37,260 nt of DNA, taken from contig CAYTYO010000006.1 of the NCBI GenBank assembly GCA_964441445.1, positions 1 through 37,260 on the forward strand, in the 5' to 3' direction. Origin of the DNA: XYB1-FULL-44-23 sp964441445 (GTDB lineage: Bacteria > Patescibacteriota > Microgenomatia > CAZETR01 > Amesbacteraceae). The notes beneath the pieces were generated by a model, which had not been told where the DNA came from, made no database searches, and saw only the letters and a program-made list of their open reading frames with translations. Positions 6,835 to 17,500 of this stretch are shown piece by piece. The position numbers and the translations under genes are program-made. Numbering within the stretch: the stretch's first letter is position 1; each line of letters begins with the position of its first letter.

Positions 6835-8049
6835 ATGGATTTAACAAGTGACAAGATGGGTGGCCCCGGTGGCTTTTCGCTGTCGGGAATGTCTTCTCCC
6901 GTTGAGATTGTGGATCAAGTGATCGGGCAGGCAGTGAGACTGTCGGCTTCAGACATTTTATTTGAACCGGAGGAAAAGGATGTGGTGGTGAGGTTGCGCG
7001 TAGACGGGGTGTTACAGCCTTTTGGGGTGATGCCACACGGGGCATACGACCAAGTACTGTCAAGGTTAAAGGTGCTAGGGAACATGGACGTGACCGAGAA
7101 CCGTAAACCACAGGAGTCAAAGATCAGATTGGAGATTGACGGACACGCCTATGTATTAAGGGCAGCCATTGTGTCGACAAATTTCGGACAGATGGTAGCC
7201 TTGCGGGTCTTGGACAGTCCCAAATTTACCGAGTTTGCGGAACTGGGGATGTCGGGCCAGTTTGCGGAAAAAATAAAGAAGAATATCGCCGGCAGGTACG
7301 GTCTGTTTCTATTGTGCGGACCGACGGGGTCGGGGAAGACAACTACGGTACATGCCTGCCTGAAGCATTTGAACACCGGCGGAGTGAATATTATGACTTT
7401 AGAAGACCCGATTGAGTACGTGATGCCGGGGTTAAACCAAATGCAGATCGGGGATGATGTGGGTTTGGATTTTGCTTCAGGATTGAAACTGATCTTAAGA
7501 CTTAATCCGGATATTGTGTTTGTAGGGGAGATCAGAGATGCGGAAACGGCAAAAATTGCCGTTCAGGCGTCTTTGACCGGGCACTTGGTAATTTCTACCA
7601 TTCATGCGCGAAACAGTGTGGGAGCTTTGTACCGGTTAATTGATCTCGGAGTGGACCGATACATGATTAATTATGCGTTAAGGGCGATTGTGTCGCAGCG
7701 GCTGATGCGGCGAATTTGCGAACATTGCCGCGAAGCCTATGAGGCCAAACCCGAAGACGTGGCGATTTATACAGCGGAAAAAGGGATGCCACCCGGGAAT
7801 TTGGTGCATGGCAGGGGGTGTGACATGTGCGGCCAGACTAAATATCGGGGAAGAGTGGGAATTTATGAGTTGTTGGAAGTGGATGATAATTTGCGGCAGA
7901 TGATTACATCAACAGCCGGAGAGTCGGAATTCCGGTCACAACTTGAAAGTAGGGGGTTTGTGGGAATGGATAAGGAAGGGTTGAGATTGGTGGATGAAGG
8001 GGTAACCAGCTTGCGGGAATATATCCGGACAATGTACGACGCCAGGTAG
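6835..8049 (+). CDS. GspE/PilB-type secretion/pilus assembly ATPase
   Basis: A 404-residue hexameric motor ATPase of type IV pilus/type II secretion systems. From the N-terminus: an N2-like domain (SDILFEP, VRLRVDGVL), Walker A GPTGSGKTT at about 162-170, Asp box LEDPIEY near 189-195, Walker B DIVFVGEIRDAE near 226-237, and His box STIHARNS near 254-261. A PilB/GspE-type tetracysteine zinc site (CEHC at 295-298, CDMC at 329-332) is present, which PilT lacks. The N1/MshEN domain of ordinary GspE/PilB is absent, so the protein is about 150 residues short of the family norm. No other pilus gene lies in the window. The start is set by the promoter geometry. Confidence 0.88.
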   Translation: MDLTSDKMGGPGGFSLSGMSSPVEIVDQVIGQAVRLSASDILFEPEEKDVVVRLRVDGVLQPFGVMPHGAYDQVLSRLKVLGNMDVTENRKPQESKIRLEIDGHAYVLRAAIVSTNFGQMVALRVLDSPKFTEFAELGMSGQFAEKIKKNIAGRYGLFLLCGPTGSGKTTTVHACLKHLNTGGVNIMTLEDPIEYVMPGLNQMQIGDDVGLDFASGLKLILRLNPDIVFVGEIRDAETAKIAVQASLTGHLVISTIHARNSVGALYRLIDLGVDRYMINYALRAIVSQRLMRRICEHCREAYEAKPEDVAIYTAEKGMPPGNLVHGRGCDMCGQTKYRGRVGIYELLEVDDNLRQMITSTAGESEFRSQLESRGFVGMDKEGLRLVDEGVTSLREYIRTMYDAR

Positions 8050-8069
8050 ATGGGAAAAAAGACGGAAGG

Positions 8070-10307
8070 TTATTCGTAGCGCAGAGCGTTAAGAGCGGAG
8101 ATTTTGGTTGCCCGACGGGCGGGATAGATACCGGTGATTAAACCGACAGTGAGGGAAAGGAAAATAACCGCGGCAATAAACAACCCCGGTATGAAAGAAA
8201 TATCCACAATACCAACACCTTTGGCAAGAGAGAAGGCGGAAAGAAGTAAACCGATTAGTTTGCCGCCCAAAAATCCAATGGCAATACCCAAGAGACCGCC
8301 GAAGAAACCCATGATCATGGATTCGGTCAAGAAGAGCTCCTGAACTTCACTGGATTTCATGCCCATGGCTTTCATCAGGCCAACTTCACGGGTGCGTTCG
8401 AGGAGGGAAATGGTTAAGGTGTTAAACATACCGAGCGAGGCAACGGCGAGAGCTACCATACCCAGAAGGGCCAGGACAGTTCGGGCTGTGGCAAACAAAC
8501 TATTAATCTGATTGACGGTGTCGGCGACTGAATGGGTGGTATAGCCCAAACCTTCAATGGTTTTACGGACTTTGTCGAGGCCGGTTTGGCTTTTGACCGA
8601 TACTTTGACCTGGGAATAATTCACAATTCCCAAACCGCGGAGGTCTATGAAGGGGACGTAAAAGACAGGTGATTTATCGTCGGGAATGATGCCGACTATG
8701 GTGTAGGTTGAAGCTTCAGATTCAACTTTTTCCTTGCTGTTTTCGAGCAGATCTTCGACAACTACAAATGAGGTGGAAAAGGTTTTTCCTACGGCTTCAG
8801 TTTCTTTGATGCCGAGAACTTTTAACATGGAGAGATTGACTACGGCTTCTTTTTTGGCTTGGGGGGAGAGGGGAATGGTTCTGACTTTAGGAGCGGCAGC
8901 TGCGGCGGATTCACTTGCTATCTCTATCCAGTCAACGGAAGAACTGTCAGAAGAGGTTTCTTCACCGAGGATTAGATCTGCAATGAGGGACTCGTCTGCA
9001 GTTTCATCACCCAGGACAAGTTCCTCTACGGCCGGCTGAGCGGCGGTTTGCTCTCCGAGAACCCTCGGAGTGATGAAATTTTGGGTAGTAATACTGACCC
9101 CGTTTTCGGCAATGTAACCTGTCGCCAGTAATTGGGAATTTTCCGGATCTCTTTTTATCAGGTATTTGTCCATGACACAGTCGGGATTGGCGGCGGTTGA
9201 ACAGGCAGTCTGTTCCCAGATGGGGAATTGGGATTTAATCCATTTACCAAGTTCAATCCCGGATGCGGAAAAAGTCGGCTCGTCTGTGGTGTCGTTTGGA
9301 TATGCAGTGCCCCAGTACTCCTCACCCTGCTGAGGACTATCCTGACGTTTGGTGTAGCCGATGACCTCGGAATTGATGCCGGGGCTGTGACGAACTCGCA
9401 TCCAGGTGCCTGGATCGATGCGGAATTCGACGTCGCCATTTTTTTCACCTTGATTGGCGATTGCGGCTTCGGTTTTAACACCCTGGACGGCTCCGCTGGG
9501 ACTTGCAGCTGTGGCGTCTGTCGTAACGGCTGTGGCACTGGGAGTGGAAGATTCTGATTGGTTGAAGGCAGTGGTTTCAAGTGAGGGCGGGATATATGCG
9601 GTCAGACTGTTGCTGTCATAGACCTGGCCGTAGATGGGCTTAATTGCAGATTGAGCCAGATAATCAGAAGTGACACCGAAAACGGCCATATCAGAAATGG
9701 AGTTCTGATAGTTTACCCGGCCGACAACGGCGATCATGGGCTGGACACTGTCAATGTTTTGAATTTGGCCGAAATCAGAGACGGTTTTGTCATTGATTTT
9801 TATCTGGCCGCCGGGTTGACGGGAAACATCGGCCTGACGCATTTCATCCAACCGGGCTATGCGGCCGACAACCATTTTTTCCAGACCATAACCAATGGAG
9901 ACGAGTAAAACGATGGCACCAATACCTAGGGCCATACCACCTACAGTAATGAAGGTACGGGATTTTTTGAAGCGCATATTTCTTAAGGCCAGATCGATTA
10001 AGTTAAGGCGGTTAATGGAAGTGGAACTGACATTAAGACCGATGATGAAGTGGTAAAAAGCGGACAAGGGTTTACCAAAAATCCGGGTGAGAATTTTAGG
10101 GAAGTAGCGGCGACCGGAAATCCAGGTTAAGAGCTTGTAGGCGAGGTAGGTGTTGAGAAGGATGAAGAAGCCGCCAATGTTAATAATGTTGTAGCCAATC
10201 AGCTTAACGTTTCGGGGAAAGTTTTTGAAAAAAAGAAAAATCAGATGAGGTAATCTGAGTAAAAATTTGGGAATGGCAGTGATGACGGTTATCAGTTTTT
10301 TAATCAT
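8070..10307 (-). CDS. MacB/FtsX-type ABC permease with SH3b-like insertion
   Basis: A 745-residue permease. An N-terminal extension (1-105) has one or two hydrophobic stretches. The MacB core starts at LALRNMRFKKSRTFITVGGMALG, with TM1 at about 118-138. An enlarged extracytoplasmic region spans about 140-625. Three C-terminal TMs follow (about 630-735), with the FtsX motif TREVGLMKAMGMK, and the protein ends in PARRATKISALNALRYE. Within the ectodomain, residues about 294-345 resemble a bacterial SH3 domain (MRVRHSPGINSEVIGYTKR, then EYWGTAY). Residues 416-452 carry three LGE/LGD-x-T acidic repeats. The start overlaps the ATPase stop by 4 nt. The pair likely forms a mechanotransmission-type or export ABC module for the operon. 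Confidence 0.85.
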   Translation of the reverse strand: MIKKLITVITAIPKFLLRLPHLIFLFFKNFPRNVKLIGYNIINIGGFFILLNTYLAYKLLTWISGRRYFPKILTRIFGKPLSAFYHFIIGLNVSSTSINRLNLIDLALRNMRFKKSRTFITVGGMALGIGAIVLLVSIGYGLEKMVVGRIARLDEMRQADVSRQPGGQIKINDKTVSDFGQIQNIDSVQPMIAVVGRVNYQNSISDMAVFGVTSDYLAQSAIKPIYGQVYDSNSLTAYIPPSLETTAFNQSESSTPSATAVTTDATAASPSGAVQGVKTEAAIANQGEKNGDVEFRIDPGTWMRVRHSPGINSEVIGYTKRQDSPQQGEEYWGTAYPNDTTDEPTFSASGIELGKWIKSQFPIWEQTACSTAANPDCVMDKYLIKRDPENSQLLATGYIAENGVSITTQNFITPRVLGEQTAAQPAVEELVLGDETADESLIADLILGEETSSDSSSVDWIEIASESAAAAAPKVRTIPLSPQAKKEAVVNLSMLKVLGIKETEAVGKTFSTSFVVVEDLLENSKEKVESEASTYTIVGIIPDDKSPVFYVPFIDLRGLGIVNYSQVKVSVKSQTGLDKVRKTIEGLGYTTHSVADTVNQINSLFATARTVLALLGMVALAVASLGMFNTLTISLLERTREVGLMKAMGMKSSEVQELFLTESMIMGFFGGLLGIAIGFLGGKLIGLLLSAFSLAKGVGIVDISFIPGLFIAAVIFLSLTVGLITGIYPARRATKISALNALRYE

Positions 10308-11095
10308 GTTTTGGGGGCATTAGCGGCTGTGTTTGCCGGTTTTTGATTGTCGACTACACCACGTTTAAAGTGCAATTCCTGCAAAAGTTGTTCTTTATTC
10401 GATTGGTCGTAAACACCTACTACCTGACCATCCAACATGCGGACGGCAGATTTGGAGTACTGCAGATATTCTAAATCGTGGGTAACCATAATAATGGTTT
10501 TGTGCTGCTCTTCATTAAGTTTTTGTAATAATTTCATGACCATCTTACCGGATTCAAAATCCAGGTTTCCGGTTGGCTCATCGGCGATGATAACCTGGGG
10601 ATTATTGACCAGGGCACGGGCGAGGGCGATACGCTGCTGTTGACCCGAAGAAAGATCGTTCGGGCGGTAATTGGCCCAGTTGCCCATTTCTACGCCGTCT
10701 AGCTGTTCCATGGCTTTAGGGAAGGCAGTTTCATGTGCCATGCCGAGGAGGGTTAAGGGGAAGGCAATGTTTTCGATGACGGTCAGGGATTTGATCCAGT
10801 TGGGCTGCTGGTAAATCATGCCGACATGCTGTTTGCGCATCACCGCCCGATCATCTTCGGTAGTGTTGGCATACAGATCCTGACCTAAAAACATAACCTG
10901 ACCTTCACTGGGGGGCTCTAAACCGAGGACAGTGTGAAGGAGAGTTGACTTACCGCAACCTGAAGGACCAAAAATAATCAGGTAATCATTCGTCATGGCG
11001 CGGAAATTAACATTTTTCAGGATTTGGACCTGTTGGGATCCGACCATGAAAGTCTTATGAATACCTTTTGCTTCGATGAGTACTGTTTCGGCCAT
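10304..11095 (-). CDS. ABC transporter ATP-binding protein (MacB/LolD-type)
   Basis: A 263-residue ATPase. Walker A GPSGCGKST is at 43-51, Q-loop near YQQP (95-98), signature LSSGQQQR at 148-155, Walker B VIIADEPTGNLD at 168-179, and H-loop VTHD at 204-207. The spacing fits the LolD/MacB/FtsE group, which pairs with FtsX-like permeases, and the partner permease follows with a 4-nt overlap. The last ~30 residues are an unusual Asn/Ala-rich tail. No Shine-Dalgarno is visible. Its gene starts 5 nt after the 161-aa gene. Confidence 0.9.
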   Translation of the reverse strand: MAETVLIEAKGIHKTFMVGSQQVQILKNVNFRAMTNDYLIIFGPSGCGKSTLLHTVLGLEPPSEGQVMFLGQDLYANTTEDDRAVMRKQHVGMIYQQPNWIKSLTVIENIAFPLTLLGMAHETAFPKAMEQLDGVEMGNWANYRPNDLSSGQQQRIALARALVNNPQVIIADEPTGNLDFESGKMVMKLLQKLNEEQHKTIIMVTHDLEYLQYSKSAVRMLDGQVVGVYDQSNKEQLLQELHFKRGVVDNQKPANTAANAPKT

Positions 11096-11100
11096 ATAGG

Positions 11101-11586
11101 TTAAGGAATAATTTTTAAGGGTTTCCCTTTATATAACAGTTCGCGGTCATTAATTACCAAAGTGGCGGTGCCGCCGGCTTCGGAAAGGGGATTGATGATG
11201 AAAGAATGCGTGGTGCGAGGTTCATAAGTGGATGTAGGCAGAATTGGAATAACATGTTCAACTGCGGTGTCGTGATATTTGAGAAAAACAACTGCTGGTT
11301 GGGCAAGGGTTATATTGATGAGGACCGACTGATTATCGATGGAAATGATTTCTAAATTAGTAATTTGCGGAGTTTGACGGGCTGATGCCGATAAGCGGCT
11401 GGTGCGTTCGGCCAAACGGTAACTTAAAAAAGGCAGGGTGAATGAAGCGGTCAAAAGTAAAATTAGTCCGAGTAAATTTTTTCCGGCGTCACGGTTGGCC
11501 CAGCCAAAGAGGAAAACCATAATCAGGACACAAACCGCAAAAAAGATGGCGCCGATGAGTAAGTAGGTTAAGACAAGTTCGGACAT
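11101..11586 (-). CDS. Membrane protein with FN3-like ectodomain
   Basis: A 161-residue protein with two TM helices (about 5-28 and 37-55), followed by an extracytoplasmic beta domain (about 73-160). Its strand pattern VVFLKYHD, then TTHSFIINPL resembles the FN3-like repeats of the giant neighbour (SKIQYGT, then TAHSISLTNL). No family name could be assigned. It lies 8 nt after the giant surface protein gene and 5 nt before the ABC ATPase gene. It is thus a likely membrane adaptor between the surface protein and the ABC module. That role is inferred from context only. Confidence 0.7.
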   Translation of the reverse strand: MSELVLTYLLIGAIFFAVCVLIMVFLFGWANRDAGKNLLGLILLLTASFTLPFLSYRLAERTSRLSASARQTPQITNLEIISIDNQSVLINITLAQPAVVFLKYHDTAVEHVIPILPTSTYEPRTTHSFIINPLSEAGGTATLVINDRELLYKGKPLKIIP

Positions 11587-11594
11587 AATATTGG

Positions 11595-14500
11595 TTATTG
11601 GGAAATTTGCCCCAGGAACCCGAAGGCCTGTTGCAGATTTGAGATAACTAAGTTTAGTGCGTTTTCTGTTGCTTTGGGAGTGATAGTTACAGTATCAATG
11701 GATTGGGCGACATTACTAGCCGTGTCTTTGGCCAATGCCCGGAGGTGATAAACCTTGGATGGGGTAAGTCCGGAAATAACGACAAGATGATTATAGGTAA
11801 GATTGCCGTCTTCTTGGGTTTTTTGGGCATAGGTAGAGCCAGTGCCTTCGCCAAACTCAATTTGACTGGTTGACGCTTCATCCGTATTCCAGGATACAAC
11901 TAACTGAGCGGTTCCTTCGGAAGAGTTGGAACCGGATACATTTTGGATACTCCCCTCTACTCTTAAGTCGGAGATTTGCGGCGGTCGGGTATCTGTAGCG
12001 GTGGTGAATTTCTGCAGTTCCGATGTGGCTTCGTTTCCGGCCTTATCGCGGCCTTTGACCATCAACACATACGGGGTTTGAGGGACCAAACCGCGGACAA
12101 TCATGCGATGGGCACCTGAAACCAGGTTAACGTTGACTTCGTCTTTGGCAAGCCCCGGTTTACCTTCGGGGTAATGAGTGACGATACTCGAAGTGTCGGT
12201 ATTGGTTTCCCAGGTAACCAGAACTGTCGGTTGGGCGGTACCGACAACCTGTTGAATTCTGACTTTAGTGATTTTGGGTCGGGGAAGGGTAGAAAAATTG
12301 AGAGTAGTTCCTTCATATTCGGCACCTTCAGAGTCGAAGGTATTAATTTTGTAATAGTATTTAGTGCCGTCTTTTAAGTCGGCAATTTCGGTGATCTGAT
12401 CCTGTTCGGAGGTGGAAGTAGTGGCTTCTTTGACGCCACCAAAGGCAGTTGTTTCACCGTAATAAATCCGGACTTTAGAAGAACTGGTGGTAGTGTAGTG
12501 TAAGACTGCACTGGTAAGCCCAATGGTGTGAGGCCCGACATCTTTAACCGATGGGGCGGCCTGGGTGGCAAAACTTTTTTCACTACTGATGCCGGTATTA
12601 CCATCTTCGTCGGTCCATTTCGCTTTGTAATAATAAGTCGTGCCGGGATTTAGATTGGTGAGAGAAATGGAATGGGCTGTTACCTGGGTGGAATTTGAAG
12701 GCTCCGTGGACCCGTAAGATCCGGCTGAGGTTCCGTATTGAATTTTGGAGTCGGAATTTCGGTCGGTTGACCAGGTAATGATGGCTTTTTTAGTGGTTAT
12801 GGATGAAACTGTGGGTCCGGAAGTTAAGGTGGAGGCTTCAGTATATTTCCCGGTGGGAAGACCACTTTTAGCTCCACTGATAACACCACAGTTGTTAACA
12901 GAGTCGCAAGCTTTAACTTTGTAGTAATAGGTAATTTGCGAAAGACCAACATCCACATAGGCGGTACCGGTTGTTGTCGCAAGGGAAGTGTAAGTCGTGC
13001 CGTTAATGGAGCGTTCGATTTTATAGTTGGCGATGCCGGAACCAATATCAGTGGGCGGATTCCAGGAGATAGTCAGGCGCCAAGTAGAAGAATTTTTTAC
13101 GGAAATGTCTGCAACATCCAGATTTAAGGGAATTCCCGGGGCGGAGGTTTCGGCAATGAAAAGGACGGTCGCAAAGGCGCCGTAGTTAATAGCACCGCCG
13201 GCACTTTCAGGATTTTTGGCGACTACATAGAGTTTATTGGTGCCATATTGGGTGGCGAAGGGACCTGCGGAAAGTGAGGTATCACCCGGACTGGTAAAGG
13301 TACAATTATTTGCATTGGGTTCGACGCCAACGGTGTAGCAATACGTTAATTCCGAGGCGGATCCGGAATAACTGGCAGGGGGTTGCCAGGAGAAAGCAAA
13401 TGAATTTTCGCTTTTTTCCTGACCGCCAACGGTTTGCAGATATTGAGGAGCAGAAGGGCCGGTGCCGGCATAATAGTAGTTGATTTGGGAAGGTGTAGCT
13501 GACTCATTTCCGGCATTATCGACGGCGACCAGATAAAAGACATTGGCTTCATCGGAGATGTAGGCGGCATCGGTCAGACTGACAGTATTGGTAGTGATTA
13601 CAGTGGACCAAGGTCCGCCCGGTTCAAGACATGTCGGGCCAAGGCAGTATTTGTAACCTTGAATACCGGAGGCTCCGGAATCGGTGGCGCCCCCAGTTAC
13701 GTTCGCAGCAGGCCAGGAAAAAGTATAAGTGTTATCAGATGAGTAGCCAGCGGGGGAGACTGTCAGGGCGGTTGGACTGTTGGGTTGTTGAACGTCTAAT
13801 TGATATTCGATTAACGGGCTGGGGACAACGGAAGAAGTATTCTGAGCGTTATCTTTGGCTACAAGCTTAAGGTAATAAGTGCCGCTGGTGAGGCCGGTAA
13901 AGGTGCGATTGGCGGTGAGACTGGGGCTGACTTCCTGAGTGGGTTCGGCAGTGTTGTCCGTGCCAAAATAGGCGTAATAGCCGGCAACACCTGAACCGCT
14001 TGTGTCGGTGGAAAGCTCCCAGTCCACATAGACTGTGGCGGTGTTGTACCAATTATCAGTACCGCCTGCCATCAGATCCCCCGAAGCATTTGTGACGCGG
14101 ACATGAATGTCGGATGGATCGGTTGGGGGAGTGTTGTCTACGGTGGCTTCAAGGTGTAAGCCGTTAATAGTTGATTGTTCCTGACCGTTGGCACTATAGA
14201 AAAGTGCGCGCCATAACATGCCACCGGCTGTGGCGGGGAAAGTGCCGAGATTATCGCGGATTTGCGCTTCGGAATTGGCATGGGAAATCAGGGTGTCGGT
14301 GGTATTTGTCCAAACAGAATCGTGATATTGCCAGTTAGCTCCGCCATCGGAAGAAAGCTGATAGCGGATTACGGCGCTGGACGTTGCTGATTCGAGACCG
14401 TAAAAATTGGTCCAATTGGCTACTTGGCTGGTCATTTTGGCTGTGGCGGGTCTAATCCATTGAACCGAGGTAGAGTATGGAGTGGTGTTAAAACTGGAGC

Positions 14501-17500
14501 GGACAGTGTCGGATATTCGGACTTCATCAAGTGTTGCATTTAAGAAGCCTCGGCCGATATCATTTCCGCCACCACCTAACGACGAACCGATGTGGAGGGG
14601 CCGGCCGGAATTTTTGAGGGTCATTGAAGCTGTTGCGGCAGTTTGTTGCTGAGTGCCATCAATAAACATCCGGGCGACAGAGCCGTTATATGTGGTGGCT
14701 AAATGATGCCAATCAGTAGTGGAGAAAGCCGGACCATCTGATTCGAGATATAAGTTGTTTCCATAAGACCAGACTTTGGCGTCAGCTATTCCACTTAACC
14801 CGGTTGTGGCATACAGTTTGCCGCGGTATTTAATTAAACCGTAGACGGCTTCAAAGTTTTCGTTTGCTAGCCAGCTGTTGTTATTGCCATCTCCGGCTAG
14901 TGCGGTCCAGGAAGTACCGTCAAAAACATAAACTTTAGCGTCGCCCACCTGGTTTCCCAGGGCAGCGTACAGCAGACCGTTGTAGACTTCCATTTTTTGG
15001 ACCGTTTCAAAATCAGATCCGCCCCAACCCTGGTAAGATGCTGCCGCTCCGTTTCCAGCTATTCTGGTCCAGGTTACGCCGTCAAATTTCCAGATTTCCG
15101 CATCGCCGCTGCTGGCACCTAAACCTGCATAAAGTTCGCCGTTATACATCGCCATGGAATAAACGCCGTCTATATCATCAATATTTTGCCAAGTGGTTGG
15201 GTAACCGGTTGCACCCATACCACCGATTTGTTCCCAATCTGGTGTTTCGGCAGTTAGATCAAGACGCCATACCTCACCCTCGTCTGTCCCGGTGCCTAGT
15301 CCGGCGTAAAGATATTTTCCGTCACGCAGAAGAGAAAGAACGCTGTTAGCGTTGTCTGCGTTTGCCCAGCCGCCGTTTACGGTGACATTTGCGGTGGTAA
15401 CACCGCCAATCTGTGACCAGGTCGAGCCATCAAATTTCCACACGTCCCCATCGTCATCACTGTTGCCTAGGCCCACATACAGGTAATTATTGTCGGCAGT
15501 TGAGGAAATAACTTGTTCAATGTTGTCGGTATCGGTCCAACTACTGTTAACAGATGTTGTGGCTTGAGTGCCGCCGACTATGACCCAATTACTACCGTCA
15601 AAACGAAAAACATCTCCGTCGTCGGCAGTATTGCCCAAGCCGGCGTAGAGATTCCCCTTGAAAGAGGCCAGACTTAAGACTTGTTCATAGATGTTGAAGG
15701 GCCAGCCGTCAGAGGTGGCGGGAGAGCGAGTGTTTTGACCACCAACCAGTTGCCAATTGGCTCCTGAAGACGTGGCAGTGTCATATTCCCAGACGGTGGC
15801 ATCACCGGCGGTAGCATAACCAGTCCCGACATAGAGTTTGTTGTTGTGGACTGTGGCTGCTGAGACGGTGTCGACCAGTGTCCAGTCCCAGCTGCCATAG
15901 TGATAGTTGCCACCGATATGATTCCAAGAGCCGTTATATGAGTACATTAGTCCGGGGAGGCTGACACCAACAACGCCGACATAGACTGTGGAGCCGACGA
16001 GAGCTTGGGCTTTGGCGTAGGTGTAGTTGCCGGTCCAGGATGAGTTGGCGGCATCGCCACCCAGTTTGGTCCAATCGCTACCTCCGCCCAGGCAGGCGGA
16101 AGTACCGATGTTGCAGACCCAAAAATCGGCGTCTGTGTTGCTGATACCTAAACCGACGTATAAAAATTTGTCAGTGCCAGCATCTCTAACCAACATCGAA
16201 ACCACTGCTTCCTGAGCGTTGGTCCAAGCTTGTCCTCCAGTACCAGAGCTGTTGCCATCGACTAAGACTGTCCAGGCACTGGCTGCAGTGCAGTTTGTAG
16301 TGGTAGCTGTGTCACAGGACCAAATTTCGGCGTCGTGCGTGGTTGCACCGCTACTTAGACCCAAGCCGGCTAAGAGAATGGTGCCGTTATAGGTGGCAAG
16401 AGATGTGACGGCTTCGTAACCAGTGTTCCAACTCGAGCCAACAGCGTCACCACCAACTTTGGTCCAGCCGGTGGTGGTCGTACAGGTAGTGTTTATGTCG
16501 CAGCTCCAGACTTCGGCTTCACCAGCAGTATCACCTAATCCAGCGTAGATTACTGACCCAACATTGGCCAGTGACCAGACGCGGTCGTAGCCTGAATTCC
16601 AGCTGTAGCCGGCTAATACAGCACTACCCGAGTCACCGGCTATTTTAGTCCAGCCAGATTGGTAGGTACAACCTGTACCTGAGGCGCCTAAATCACATTT
16701 CCATAATTCTGCATCTCCAGATGAATAGCCGAGAGCGGCGATCAGGACATTACCAATAGTTAACATTTTCTCAACCCGTTCATAACCAGTGTCCCAGCTG
16801 TAGCCTTCCAGGATAGTACTACCGGAGTCACCAGCTATTTTGGTCCAGGTCCAAGAGGTGCTGTTCCAATACCAAATATCCGCGTCACCGGCTGCATTTC
16901 CCATGCCGGCGATAATGTTGTCGCCATGAGCTACAAGAGAAACAACTTCATCATATGTGGCATCCTGCCAACTGCCGTATTGGCCGTTGCCGGCGATTGA
17001 AGTCCACTGACTGGTAACGGTGTTAAAAAAGTAGACCCGGGCATCTCCGGCAGCATTTCCGGTCCCAGCATAAACCAGAGTGCCGGCTTGAGTGGCCGAT
17101 GAGACAGCATTGATACCGTTTAGGTCCCAGCTGCCATTAAGTTCGCCTGAAGCAATCCTGGTCCAGTTCTGAGTATCCGACGGGGCCAGTTCATAGACAA
17201 GTTTGGCGGTTTGGTTATCGTAATAAAGCTGGTAATCACCTTTATCAATGACAGTTTGTTTTGAAAAGGATGAATTCGGAGTAAATGCTGAATTAAATTT
17301 AACCCAGCTTTCAAGAGTGTTGGCCTGAGTGATGAGGGGGATTGAAGCTGAGACAGAAGCGTAGACCGACTGACCGTCAAGTAATAACCCACCCTGGCCA
17401 TTGCCCGCTCCATCCAACCTTCCCTCTGCCCAGATAGTTGTGGGAGTGGGGGCAGGAAGAACCAAGTCGGCGGTATTGGAATTTCCGGAGGAGTCAGTGA

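Noticed and set aside
11676..17138. Plus-strand and alternative-frame open frames across the giant surface-protein gene
   Set aside because: They are shadows created by the repetitive Gly/Ser/Thr-rich coding sequence; none has a recognisable domain or promoter.
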